NCBI RefSeq assembly: GCF_000166295.1
Contig: NC_017506.1
Location: forward strand, 1,550,001 to 1,614,000
Length of the DNA: 64,000 nucleotides
From: Marinobacter adhaerens HP15
Lineage (GTDB): Bacteria > Pseudomonadota > Gammaproteobacteria > Pseudomonadales > Oleiphilaceae
Direction of reading: 5' to 3'
Part shown: positions 20,821-29,903 of the stretch, in pieces
How positions within the stretch are numbered: the first letter of the stretch is position 1
Layout: every line of letters begins with the position of its first letter
The notes under the pieces: model-generated
The model's database searches: none
What the model was told of the DNA's origin: nothing
What the model saw: the letters and a program-made list of their open reading frames with translations, nothing else
Made by a program: the position numbers and the translations under genes

Positions 20821-21992
20821 TGCCGGTTCTCCGCGACAGGATCCCAAGACGCGGATTTTTCCTGGGGCTGGCGCTTCTGGCTGCGCTTTCCGGCTGCAGC
20901 AGCACGGATACGTTCGAGCAACCTGTACCGGTTCCCGAGATTGAGGCGTCCGTCGAATTCGAACGCGTCTGGAGCATGTCTGTTGGCGATGGCCATGATG
21001 GTGATTTTCTCTACCTTGCGCCACTGGTTACCGGGGATCTGATCTACGCGGCCTCCGCAGACGGTGAGCTTTATGCGGTAGCGACGGAGACCGGAGAGGT
21101 TGCCTGGGAATCCGAATTTGAAGATCGCATCTTCTCGGGGCTTGGTGGTGATGGTCAGAATCTGTACCTGACCACCGAGAATGCCGACCTGGTGGCCCTT
21201 TCCCGGGAGGATGGCTCTGAGGTGTGGCGTACGTCTTTGCCGACGGAAGTGCTGTCATCGCCACAATCCAACGGTTCTCTGGTTGTAGCCCAGACGACAG
21301 ACGGCAAGGTACTAGGCTTCAGTGCCACCGATGGCGAGAAGCTCTGGCAGTATGATGGCTCCGTTCCGGTGCTGTCCATGCGCGCTGCCGCGGCTCCCCT
21401 GGTGGGCGGTGATGTGGTTATTGCGTCTTTTGCCAGTGGCAAGCTGATCGCGCTGACGGCAGCATCGGGCCAACCCATGTGGCAATACGAGGTAGGTCAG
21501 CCCCAGGGACGCACTGAGCTCGAGAGACTGGTAGACGTAACCGGCCAGCCGCTTGTCATTGAGACTGCCGTCATGGTGGTTGGTTACCAGGGCAAGCTGG
21601 CCCTTGTTGATATTCGTACCGGGCAGGAGATCTGGAGCCGGAAGGCCTCCAGCCTCTACTCTCCGATGATTGGTGGCGGTCAGATCTATCTTGCCGCTGC
21701 TGATGGCGAGATCATTGCCCTCAGAGGCTCGGACCGTCGCGAGGTCTGGACCCAGGATCGTCTTGCCTGGCGCCAACTGACCCAGCCGATGGTTTATGAA
21801 GACTACCTTGTGGTGGGCGATTTTGAAGGCTACCTCCATGCGTTGGACCGTGAAGATGGCAGCCTGGTTGGGCAGCGCGAATTCGACGATGAGGGTATCC
21901 GCGTACCGGCACAGCGCCTCGCCAATGGTAACCTGCTGGTTTTTGGCAACAGCGGAAAGATGGCCGTATTCCAGGTTAAGCCGCAGGATTGA
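20820..21992 (+). CDS. bamB: BamB, outer-membrane assembly lipoprotein (beta-propeller)
   Basis: BamB is a scaffold lipoprotein of the BAM complex that inserts outer-membrane beta-barrels. The 390 residues begin with a signal peptide whose lipobox is LAALSGC. Repeated PQQ-type blades follow (GDLIYAASADGELYAVATET, NLYLTTENADLVALSREDGS, GQIYLAAADGEIIALRGSD), forming an eight-bladed propeller. It starts in the yfgM stop (TGATG). der follows after 9 bases, as in Pseudomonas and E. coli. Confidence 0.95.
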   Translation: MPVLRDRIPRRGFFLGLALLAALSGCSSTDTFEQPVPVPEIEASVEFERVWSMSVGDGHDGDFLYLAPLVTGDLIYAASADGELYAVATETGEVAWESEFEDRIFSGLGGDGQNLYLTTENADLVALSREDGSEVWRTSLPTEVLSSPQSNGSLVVAQTTDGKVLGFSATDGEKLWQYDGSVPVLSMRAAAAPLVGGDVVIASFASGKLIALTAASGQPMWQYEVGQPQGRTELERLVDVTGQPLVIETAVMVVGYQGKLALVDIRTGQEIWSRKASSLYSPMIGGGQIYLAAADGEIIALRGSDRREVWTQDRLAWRQLTQPMVYEDYLVVGDFEGYLHALDREDGSLVGQREFDDEGIRVPAQRLANGNLLVFGNSGKMAVFQVKPQD

Positions 21993-22001
21993 TCCCCAAT
22001 T

Positions 22002-23423
22002 ATGACCCCAGTTATTGCCCTTGTCGGACGCCCTAACGTCGGCAAATCGACATTATTTAATCAGATGACCCGTTCCAGGGATGCCCTGGTTGCGGACTTT
22101 CCGGGGCTTACCCGAGACCGCAAATACGGTGAGGGTAGTTATGAGGGCCAGCGTTTCATCGTTATAGACACCGGTGGCCTTACCGGTGACGAGCAGGGCC
22201 TTGACCTGGAAATGGCCCGGCAGTCCATGCAGGCGGTAGAAGAAGCCGACATCGTGCTATTCCTGGTGGACGGCAGGGCCGGCCTCACTGCAGGCGATGA
22301 GCTGATTGCAGACAGTCTTCGCCGCTCGGGCAAGCAGGCGCATCTGGTCGTGAACAAGACCGATGGACAAGATCCGGACATCGCCGCGTCGGATTTCTAC
22401 AGTCTTGGCTTTGAATCCACGTTCCTGATCGCAGCTTCCCACAACCGCGGAATCCGCTCCATGCTTGAAATCCTGTTGCCCTCTGAAGAGGAGCGGGAGG
22501 AAGAGGACCGGGCAGATCGCTACCCCGGCATCCGCATCGGTGTGGTGGGCAGGCCGAACGTGGGCAAGTCCACACTGGTCAACCGCATGCTCGGTGAGGA
22601 CCGTGTGGTGGTTTATGACATGCCCGGCACTACCAGGGACAGCGTCTATATCCCCTACGAGCGGCAAGGCAGCCAATACACGTTGATTGATACTGCCGGT
22701 GTCCGTCGAAGAAAGAATGTCAGCGAAGTGGTGGAGAAGTTTTCCATCATAAAAACGCTGCAGGCGATCGATGACGCCCATGTGGTTATCCTGGTTATTG
22801 ATGCCCGGGAAGGTCTGGTTGATCAGGATCTTCACCTGATCGGGTTTGTGTTGGATGCCGGCCGCTCGCTAGTCATTGCCGTCAACAAGTGGGACGGCAT
22901 GGACCCGGAAGACCGTGCCCGGGTGAAAGAACAGGTTCAGCGTCGCCTGGACTTTCTGGATTACGCTGATAAGCACTATATCTCGGCGCTTCACGGCTCC
23001 GGCGTCGGCGTGATGTATGAGTCGGTGCAAGCCTGCTACGAGTCCGCCATGGCGAAATGGCCAACCAACCGCCTGACTGCGATTCTGCAGGATGCTATTG
23101 CCCAGCATCAGCCGCCCATGGTGCACGGTCGTAGGATCAAGCTGCGTTACGCGCACCAGGGCGGTTCCAACCCCCCAGTGATTGTAGTTCACGGTAACCA
23201 GGTGGATTCCCTGCCGGGCGCATACAAGCGGTATCTTGAGAATACCTTCCGTAAGGTTCTGAAGGTAACGGGTTCACCAATCCGCTTCGAGTTTAAATCG
23301 GGTGAAAATCCGTTTGCCGGCAAAGTGGATCGGCTAACTCCGCGTCAGAAGGTCAAGAAGGACAACGACGAGAAGAAGGGCCGTCGTCCGAAAAAACAGC
23401 GCCAGAAGAGCCTCAAGCGCTGA
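22002..23423 (+). CDS. der: Der (EngA), double-domain ribosome-assembly GTPase
   Basis: Der is an essential GTPase for 50S maturation. The 473 residues carry two G domains in tandem: [14 protein letters not shown] with [11 protein letters not shown] and NKTDG, then [14 protein letters not shown] with [19 protein letters not shown] and NKWDG. A C-terminal KH-like domain ([17 protein letters not shown]) and a Lys/Arg-rich tail ([16 protein letters not shown]) follow. It ends the long plus-strand run and converges on pta with a 21-base gap that holds no clear terminator. Confidence 0.97.
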   Translation: MTPVIALVGRPNVGKSTLFNQMTRSRDALVADFPGLTRDRKYGEGSYEGQRFIVIDTGGLTGDEQGLDLEMARQSMQAVEEADIVLFLVDGRAGLTAGDELIADSLRRSGKQAHLVVNKTDGQDPDIAASDFYSLGFESTFLIAASHNRGIRSMLEILLPSEEEREEEDRADRYPGIRIGVVGRPNVGKSTLVNRMLGEDRVVVYDMPGTTRDSVYIPYERQGSQYTLIDTAGVRRRKNVSEVVEKFSIIKTLQAIDDAHVVILVIDAREGLVDQDLHLIGFVLDAGRSLVIAVNKWDGMDPEDRARVKEQVQRRLDFLDYADKHYISALHGSGVGVMYESVQACYESAMAKWPTNRLTAILQDAIAQHQPPMVHGRRIKLRYAHQGGSNPPVIVVHGNQVDSLPGAYKRYLENTFRKVLKVTGSPIRFEFKSGENPFAGKVDRLTPRQKVKKDNDEKKGRRPKKQRQKSLKR

Positions 23424-23444
23424 GTGAGTGGCCGGGCTCAGGAC

Positions 23445-25607
23445 TTATTCCTGGTCCGGCCCCGCACTTTCCACCTGCTTGGCCTGCACAGCGGTTAACG
23501 CAACCGTAAACACGATATCCTCCACCAGAGCCCCACGTGAAAGGTCGTTCACCGGCTTGCGCAAGCCCTGAAGCATTGGCCCGACACTGACCACATTGGC
23601 ACTTCGCTGAACCGCCTTGTAAGTGGTATTGCCGGTGTTCAGATCCGGGAATACGAATACCGTTGCCTTGCCTGCGACTTTGCTGTCCGGCGCCTTGCTT
23701 CTTGCGACGCTTTCGATGGCCGCTGCATCGTATTGGAGTGGTCCGTCTATCAGCAGATCCGGCCTGCGCTCGCGAGCGATCCTCGTCGCCTCCCTGACTT
23801 TCTCGACATCCTGGCCGCTGCCGGACTCTCCGGTGCTGTAACTGATCATGGCGACCAGCGGCTCGATACCAAAGGCTTCCGCAGACTCCGCACTCTGGAT
23901 GGCGATGTCGGCCAGTTCCTCGGCATTGGGGTCTGGATTGATGGCGCAGTCCCCGTAGACCACCACTTGTTGCGGCAACAACATGAAGAACACGGAAGAG
24001 ACTACCTTTGCATGCTCATGGGTCTTGATCAGTTGCAGGGCAGGGCGCACCGTATTCGCCGTCGTGTGAATGGCACCGGATACCAGTCCATCAGCTTCAT
24101 CCAGAGCCACCATCATGGTACCGAGAACGACGTTGTCTTCGAGCATGGCTTCCGCCATGTCTGATGTCAGTCCTTTATGCTTGCGAAGTTCTACCATCGG
24201 AGCGACGTAGCGTTGTCGCACCTCCCCTGGATCAATGATCTCGATATCCCCGGGCAGTTCCAGATCCTGGGAATCCGCTACCCGTTTTATCTCTGCCGCA
24301 TTCCCGATCAAGGCACACCTTGCTAACCTGCGTTGATGGCAGATGATGGCGGCCTGTACGGTTCTTGGCTCGCTGCCCTCCGGCAATATGATGCGCTTAT
24401 TCGCGGCCCGGGCCCGCTCGGACAGCTGGTATCGGAAGGCGGGAGGGGAAAGCCTGTCCTGCCGGGCAACCTTGAGATGCTGTTGCAACCAGTTGGTGTC
24501 GATACGGGTTGCCACCGCTTCCATCGCCTTTTCAATCCGGTTGGGGTCATCAATCGGGATGGCCGCCGACAGGTTGGCCAGCATATGAGCAGTTTCATAG
24601 GTATTGGCGTCTGACCCCAGAACCGGAAGGCCTGTTTCCAGGGCCCTGTGGCACAGGGTGATCACTCGCTGGTCGGGTATCAGGCCACCGGTCAGCATCA
24701 GGCCGGCGAGGGGAACCCCGTTGAGAGCGGCAACAGCTGTGGCCACCACGATGTCTTCGCGATCTCCGGGCGTGACCAGAAGAGTGCCAGGCCTGAGGGT
24801 TTCCGTCATGTTCCGAATGCTACGGGCGCAAACCGATACCTTCTGGACCCGCCTGGCGTGCATCTGCCCCTCATTGAGGACCGGTAACCCGAGTTCCCTG
24901 GCAATGTCGGATACCCTGGGGGCCAGCAAATCCGCCTGCCATGGAATCTCGGCTAAGAGGTGAAAGCGGCCCTCGCTGAATACCGTGCACTCGGTCTGGT
25001 AGTCGACAGTGACGGGGGCAGGGTGGTTGTTGTTGGAACGAGGCTCAAGGCCCGACTGCTCGGGCTCCCCAACCTTGTTCAGGATGACGCCAATGACGTC
25101 CGGATCACTGGGACTGGCAAACAGGCGTGACGAGAAGTCCAGTTCTTCATCCAGTTGCCTGGCGTCCAGGTCTTTGGGCGTGCTCACCAGGATTACCTCG
25201 GAACCCAGGTTGCGGGCAACTTCCACGTTCAGCCTGGCGATGTAGGCTTCGCTGCGGTCTGGGACGAGGCCTTCGATGATCACCACATCCACATCCCGGG
25301 CAACCTTCTGGTATTCACCCACGACTGTTTCGAGGAGGTAGTCGGCTTTGCCTCTGTTAAGCAGTTGTTGCGCTTCCTTGAGGGCAATCGGGTCTGGCGG
25401 GTTCAGGTGGCTGCTGGCCCTCACAAACGCCACCGACGAGTCCTGGCCAGCGTTGTGCATGGATTCTGCGCGGTGAACCGCCTGGCAGAAGGGTTTGTAG
25501 AAGCCAACGCTGACGCCTACCCGTTCAAGGGCGCGCAACAGACCCAGGCAAACGGAGGTCAGGCCTGAGTCCATGGAAGTCGGTGCAAAAAAGAGACTCT
25601 TTGCCAT
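23445..25607 (-). CDS. pta: Pta, phosphate acetyltransferase (long form)
   Basis: Pta interconverts acetyl-CoA and acetyl phosphate. The 720 residues are the long gammaproteobacterial form. An N-terminal BioD-like part (FFAPTSMDSGLTSVCLGLLR) leads to a DRTGG-type regulatory middle (GDREDIVVATAVAALNGVP). The catalytic PTA domain covers about residues 390-715 (RIILPEGSEPRTVQAA, DADMAEAMLEDNVVLGT-like MAEAMLEDNVVLGTMM, PDLNTGNTTYKAVQRSANVV). It is 27 bases downstream of ackA on the same strand, so the two form an operon for acetate overflow and uptake. Confidence 0.96.
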   Translation of the reverse strand: MAKSLFFAPTSMDSGLTSVCLGLLRALERVGVSVGFYKPFCQAVHRAESMHNAGQDSSVAFVRASSHLNPPDPIALKEAQQLLNRGKADYLLETVVGEYQKVARDVDVVIIEGLVPDRSEAYIARLNVEVARNLGSEVILVSTPKDLDARQLDEELDFSSRLFASPSDPDVIGVILNKVGEPEQSGLEPRSNNNHPAPVTVDYQTECTVFSEGRFHLLAEIPWQADLLAPRVSDIARELGLPVLNEGQMHARRVQKVSVCARSIRNMTETLRPGTLLVTPGDREDIVVATAVAALNGVPLAGLMLTGGLIPDQRVITLCHRALETGLPVLGSDANTYETAHMLANLSAAIPIDDPNRIEKAMEAVATRIDTNWLQQHLKVARQDRLSPPAFRYQLSERARAANKRIILPEGSEPRTVQAAIICHQRRLARCALIGNAAEIKRVADSQDLELPGDIEIIDPGEVRQRYVAPMVELRKHKGLTSDMAEAMLEDNVVLGTMMVALDEADGLVSGAIHTTANTVRPALQLIKTHEHAKVVSSVFFMLLPQQVVVYGDCAINPDPNAEELADIAIQSAESAEAFGIEPLVAMISYSTGESGSGQDVEKVREATRIARERRPDLLIDGPLQYDAAAIESVARSKAPDSKVAGKATVFVFPDLNTGNTTYKAVQRSANVVSVGPMLQGLRKPVNDLSRGALVEDIVFTVALTAVQAKQVESAGPDQE

Positions 25608-25634
25608 AGTGGTATTCCTGATGATGCGTTTGGG

Positions 25635-26831
25635 TCAGGCCTGAATGTCAGAGCCTGCAAGCCGAGTTGCTTCCCGGGCAATGACCAGCTCTTCGTTGGT
25701 GGGAATCACCAAAACCGGAAATCGCGAGTCGGGGCTTTCAATATGTCCGTCGCTGAATTGGCCATGATGGATGTTGAGGTCCTGGCTGAGCTCGAATCCC
25801 GTCAGTTTGAGATGGCGAATGGTCTCTTCCCTGATCCGCGGGCTGTTTTCCCCGATGCCGCCGGTGAAAACCAGAGCGTCCAGCTGGCTCAGGGACGCCA
25901 TCATCGCGCCAACGTAGCGGGCGAGGCGAAAGCAGAACACATCAATAGCGGTTTGTGATGGTTCATGGCCATGGTCCGCGAGTTCACAGAGTGAGCGCAT
26001 GTCGTTCGTCTGGCCGGACAGTCCAAGGAGGCCACTCTCCTGATTCAGAACCCGATGAACCTCATCCGCGGCGATTCCCTTGCTGCGGAGAAAGTCGAAC
26101 AGGCCGGGGTCGACATCCCCGCTACGGGTGCCCATTACCAGACCCTCAAGTGGCGTCAGGCCCATGCTGGTATCCACACTGATTCCGTCACGGATGGCGG
26201 TAATGCTGCACCCGTTGCCCAGATGGGCCGATATGACCGAGGTGGTTGCCGGCGTTTTGCCCAGCAAACGGGCGGCTTCTGATGCCATAAAGGCGTGACT
26301 GGTACCGTGGAATCCGTATCTCCGGATCCCCCAGTCGCGGTACCAGGCCTCTGGAAGCGCATAGAGGAAGGCCCGTCTGGGCAGGGTCTGATGAAACGCG
26401 GTGTCGAAAACGGCCGTCTGCGGTACATCGGGAAACTGTGCCAGGGTTGCCCGAATCCCGGACAGGTTGACCGGGTTGTGAAGAGGGGCAAGGCCTGCGC
26501 AGCTTTCAATGGCCTTGAGCACATCGCCATCAATGAGTACGGCCTCATGGAAGGTCTCACCACCATGAACGACCCTGTGACCTATGGCCGAGGGAGCCGT
26601 TGTCATCAGTCCCAGGTCCCGGAAAGCCGTGACCAGTGTCTCTAGCGCCTGATCATGGCCGGCGCCAGCGTCCAGAGGGATCGTTCCTTCCTGGCCGTCA
26701 ATGTGGGCAAATGCATCGCTCTGGCCCAGGCGCTCGGCCAGAGCGGACACCAGTTTCCTGTGTTGGTTGTTGAACAGTGCGAGTTTCAGGGATGAGCTGC
26801 CGCAGTTCACGACAAGTACGGTGTCTTCCAT
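25635..26831 (-). CDS. ackA: AckA, acetate kinase
   Basis: AckA interconverts acetyl phosphate and acetate with ADP/ATP. The 398 residues have the ASKHA-fold signatures VLVVNCGSSSLKLALFN, IGHRVVHGG, the catalytic Asp/His region TAFHQTLPRRAF and RRYGFHGTSHAFM, and SAHLGNGCSITAI, then MGLTPLEGLVMGTRSGDVDP. It lies between the GGDEF-EAL gene (26 bases upstream) and pta, all on the minus strand. Co-transcription with the c-di-GMP gene is possible. Confidence 0.96.
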   Translation of the reverse strand: MEDTVLVVNCGSSSLKLALFNNQHRKLVSALAERLGQSDAFAHIDGQEGTIPLDAGAGHDQALETLVTAFRDLGLMTTAPSAIGHRVVHGGETFHEAVLIDGDVLKAIESCAGLAPLHNPVNLSGIRATLAQFPDVPQTAVFDTAFHQTLPRRAFLYALPEAWYRDWGIRRYGFHGTSHAFMASEAARLLGKTPATTSVISAHLGNGCSITAIRDGISVDTSMGLTPLEGLVMGTRSGDVDPGLFDFLRSKGIAADEVHRVLNQESGLLGLSGQTNDMRSLCELADHGHEPSQTAIDVFCFRLARYVGAMMASLSQLDALVFTGGIGENSPRIREETIRHLKLTGFELSQDLNIHHGQFSDGHIESPDSRFPVLVIPTNEELVIAREATRLAGSDIQA

Positions 26832-26857
26832 GGGAATAGGCGTCCAACGGTTTCAAG

Positions 26858-29287
26858 TTATACGCGGCGATTGTTGGCCAGCCAGGCATCAAAGTCCGCC
26901 GCCGGCAGCGGACGACTGTAGAAATACCCCTGGGAGAAGTCACAACCTTCCTTCTTCAGGAAGTGGGTCTGAGCCTCTTCCTCAACCCCCTCGGCGATAA
27001 CACGCAGGCCCAAACTATGAGCCATATTGATGATGGCTCTTACCAGTGAGGCGTCCTCAGGCTCCTTCATGACGTCCTGAACAAACGACTTGTCAATTTT
27101 CAGGGTATCAAACGGATAGCTCTTGAGATAACTGAGCGCTGAATAGCCCGTACCAAAATCGTCTACCGACAACCGGATGCCGGCTTTGTCCAGTTGGCGC
27201 AGGATTTCGGCGGTTTCGATCGAGTTGTCCAGAATGAGCCGTTCGGTAATTTCGAGTTCCAGCTGTTCCGGCGCCAGGCCACTGGTCGCCAGGGCGTGCA
27301 TAACAGCCTCGGTAAAACCGGGATCGCGGAACTGACGGGGCGAGACGTTGACGGAAATGCCAATGTCTTTCCCGGTGGCTTCCTTCCAGCCCATGGCGGC
27401 TCGACAGGCCTCCAGGAGAACCCACTCACCGATCGGTGTAATCAGGCCGGTTTCCTCGGCCAGGGGAATGAATCGATCCGGCATTACCATGCCCATGGCC
27501 GGATTGTTCCACCGCAGCAACGCCTCAACCGAGCAAAGCGTGCCCGAGTCGGTATTAACAATTGGCTGGAAATACAACTCGAACTCCTTCAGCTCCAGAG
27601 CCCTGCGCATGCTGGACTCCATCTTCAGGCGTTCATGGGAAACTTCGGTCATTTCCGGCGCGAAATGGGCAAACGAGCTCTTGCCCTTGTGTTTGGCCTG
27701 GTACATGGCGGCATCAGCGTGCTGCAGGAGCGTACCGCTGTTGTCGGAGTCCGTCGGGAAAATGGCGATGCCGATACTCGTGGTTACGAACACCTCCTGC
27801 CCATTCAGAATGTACGGTGGCGAGAAGGTCTTCAGGATACGCTCTGCGACCTGCGAGGAAGCCTCGGGGCCAGTCAGGCCTGGCAGGATCACGAGGAACT
27901 CATCGCCACCCAGGCGGGCAACAGTGCTGGTACCGCGAAGGCAACTTGAAATTCGACGGGCCGCCTCAATCAGCAGGTTATCGCCGGCATCGTGGCCAAG
28001 GGTGTCGTTAATGTGTTTGAAGTTGTCGAGATCCAGGAACATGACGCCCACAAGCGTGCTTTCCCTGCGCGCCTGGGCCAGTGCAAGCTTCAGCCGGTCC
28101 AGGGCAAGCATCCGGTTAGGCAGCCCTGTAAGGATGTCGTAATTGGCCTGACGCAGAAGTTGCTGTTCATAGCGTTTCCGGATGCTGATGTCTTCACCGA
28201 GGATGAGGTACCCGGTGGTGCCGCCGGCCTCGTCCTTGATCGGGGTAACAATCAGTTGCTCCCAGAAGCGTTCTCCGTTCCGGCGCACACTGTTCACTTC
28301 ACCCTGCCAGACTCCGACTCGTTGCACCTGCAAGCGGATGGACTGCCACAAGTGTCGGCTATCACGGTTCTCTATGTCGTTGTCACCCAGTGCGCCAGGG
28401 TGTTTGCCGATGATGGAGGCAGCCTCATAACCGGTTAACTGGGTGAATTTCTGGTTGGCAAACTCGATACGCCATTGGCGGTCGCAGATCAGAACCGAAG
28501 AGGGGCTCTGCTCAATGGCCTTGGAAAACTTGCGGATTTCCGCCGCATCCTTTTGTTGGCGTTCCATGTCTGCGTTGAGACGTTCACGCATCTGGTTGAT
28601 GGCGTCCGTGACACGGCCGAGCTCATCATTCCGGTTAGACGGCGTGTTGGGCCTTTCCAGGGTAAGTGGCTTCGACGTTGTCGTCAGTGAGAAGTCGCGG
28701 GCGTAGTTCGCCATGGTGGTCAGATGGCGCGCAACGAAATGCTGGAATATCCAGATAATCAGTATCGAAACAAAGAACGTCTTCAGGAACTGGGTCAGCA
28801 GAATGACGCCCACCTTGCGCTTCAGTTCGTCGTAGACGCGATCAAGGTCTGCGGTCACCGTCAGTTCGCCCAGCTTGAACATTTCATCGCCCTGATGGAC
28901 AAGGCTGAAGCTGTGAGAGGTGGTTTTCGCGTCCCTGGGTATCTCGCCCATCACCAGTTCAGAATCGGGTTCTATTCGCAAGCGAAGGTGCACCACATCC
29001 GGCAAGCTGAGTATGCCTTCCATCTGGGTTTGCAGGAGCTTCTGGTCCAGGGCCCACAAGCTTCTGGCAAGGCTAGAGGCGTAGCCCGACTCTACAACCT
29101 GCATGCGGTTGTCGATTTGCGAGAGATCTTTTCGATAATCGGAGTAGATCTGGAGCGCGGATGCCACCAGTGTAAAGGCCGAGCTGAATAGCAGAATCCA
29201 CGCCAACAGCCTGAAAGACAGGGGCGAGCCTGTGCGAAAACGTTGAAGACGCGTCGACAGTTTTGGCATGTCTTGAACTTCAGCCAC
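26858..29287 (-). CDS. Membrane-bound PAS-GGDEF-EAL c-di-GMP protein
   Basis: This 809-residue protein has two spans (LSFRLLAWILLFSSAFTLVA near residue 25; ILLTQFLKTFFVSILIIWIF near 160) flanking a periplasmic sensor. A HAMP-like linker follows, then a PAS domain (AIEQSPSSVLICDRQWRIEF, about 255-370). The GGDEF domain (ARLGGDEFLVILPG) has an intact signature, but the usual RxxD inhibitory site five residues upstream reads RGTS. The EAL domain has SVEALLRWNNP, ITERLILDN and the DDFGTGYSALSYLKSYPFDTLK metal/loop-6 block, so it looks catalytically competent. The protein may make or degrade c-di-GMP; phosphodiesterase activity is the safer guess. The signal sensed is unknown. Confidence 0.93.
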   Translation of the reverse strand: MAEVQDMPKLSTRLQRFRTGSPLSFRLLAWILLFSSAFTLVASALQIYSDYRKDLSQIDNRMQVVESGYASSLARSLWALDQKLLQTQMEGILSLPDVVHLRLRIEPDSELVMGEIPRDAKTTSHSFSLVHQGDEMFKLGELTVTADLDRVYDELKRKVGVILLTQFLKTFFVSILIIWIFQHFVARHLTTMANYARDFSLTTTSKPLTLERPNTPSNRNDELGRVTDAINQMRERLNADMERQQKDAAEIRKFSKAIEQSPSSVLICDRQWRIEFANQKFTQLTGYEAASIIGKHPGALGDNDIENRDSRHLWQSIRLQVQRVGVWQGEVNSVRRNGERFWEQLIVTPIKDEAGGTTGYLILGEDISIRKRYEQQLLRQANYDILTGLPNRMLALDRLKLALAQARRESTLVGVMFLDLDNFKHINDTLGHDAGDNLLIEAARRISSCLRGTSTVARLGGDEFLVILPGLTGPEASSQVAERILKTFSPPYILNGQEVFVTTSIGIAIFPTDSDNSGTLLQHADAAMYQAKHKGKSSFAHFAPEMTEVSHERLKMESSMRRALELKEFELYFQPIVNTDSGTLCSVEALLRWNNPAMGMVMPDRFIPLAEETGLITPIGEWVLLEACRAAMGWKEATGKDIGISVNVSPRQFRDPGFTEAVMHALATSGLAPEQLELEITERLILDNSIETAEILRQLDKAGIRLSVDDFGTGYSALSYLKSYPFDTLKIDKSFVQDVMKEPEDASLVRAIINMAHSLGLRVIAEGVEEEAQTHFLKKEGCDFSQGYFYSRPLPAADFDAWLANNRRV

Positions 29288-29429
29288 CCAGACCGGTTAG
29301 GAGATCGGACACTTCCTTTGTTTCCGACTATAGCAGCAGTTTCTTTCGAATGCCTTGCAAATACAGGAAAAATCGAAGGAAATGTGTTGTGGTTCAGTAT
29401 TTATGCGTACATGCGGTCTGACAAATACG

Positions 29430-29471
29430 TTGACCTGGATCAATACCTTGCGGGCGGCCCGGGCGTAACCT
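29430..29471 (+). promoter_or_regulatory. FNR/ANR-type box and promoter ahead of the 50-aa membrane protein
   Basis: TTGACCTGGATCAA (29430-29443) matches the FNR/ANR consensus TTGAT-N4-ATCAA with one mismatch. For a class II promoter the box centre lies at -41.5, putting the start near 29478 and the -10 at 29466-29471, where TAACCT matches the three most conserved positions. The small gene starts about 30 bases after that. Low-oxygen activation is inferred. Confidence 0.65.
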
Positions 29472-29508
29472 GAGTTTAATCAAGTTAATTGCCGGAAGGA
29501 GAAACAAA

Positions 29509-29661
29509 ATGTATATGGACGCCGTTGTGATCGCAGGTATTGCCACTGTACTGCTGATGCTTGGCTTTTTTGTTGGTGTTGGCATCTTCGTGATGAAAGA
29601 TCAGAAGGAGCACGGACACCAGGATAGAAAAGAAGGGAAGCACGGACATAAGCCGGTTTGA
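29509..29661 (+). CDS. Small single-span membrane protein, candidate cbb3 oxidase subunit CcoM
   Basis: The 50-codon frame starts at ATG 29509 behind a strong GGAAGGAG and encodes one hydrophobic helix (VVIAGIATVLLMLGFFVGVG, residues 6-25). FVMKD and a His/Lys/Gly-rich tail (KEHGHQDRKEGKHGHKPV) follow. The short N-terminus, the single span and the KD after it recall CcoM, the small extra subunit of Pseudomonas stutzeri cbb3 cytochrome oxidase; this is from memory and unverified. The FNR-type box upstream fits a low-oxygen role. No other oxidase gene is in the window. It could instead be an unrelated small membrane protein. Confidence 0.72.
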   Translation: MYMDAVVIAGIATVLLMLGFFVGVGIFVMKDQKEHGHQDRKEGKHGHKPV

Positions 29662-29712
29662 CGATGAAGTCGGGAAACCTCGGTTTCCCTGACCCATCAG
29701 CGCAGAAAAAAT

Positions 29713-29788
29713 TGGCGTCCCCTAGGGGGTTCGAACCCCTGTTGCCGCCGTGAAAGGGCGGAGTCCTAGGCCACTAGACGAAGGGGAC
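29713..29788 (-). tRNA. tRNA-Glu(TTC)
   Basis: On the minus strand this 76-base tRNA starts GTCCCCTTCGTCTAGTGG, has the anticodon arm CCGCCCTTTCACGGCGG (anticodon TTC), and the T arm CAGGGGTTCGAACCCCC. It ends GGGGACG-CCA with CCA encoded (29713-29715 on the plus strand). It is nearly identical to enteric tRNA-Glu by eye. Confidence 0.97.
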
Positions 29789-29903
29789 GCAACGTTTTCA
29801 ACACCTTGCCTCGTCGAGGTGGCGCGTATATTAAGAAAGCTTCGAAACGCTGTCAACGTCTTTTGTGAAAAAAATCAGGGGAGCTTGATAAGGCCCCCTT
29901 GGG

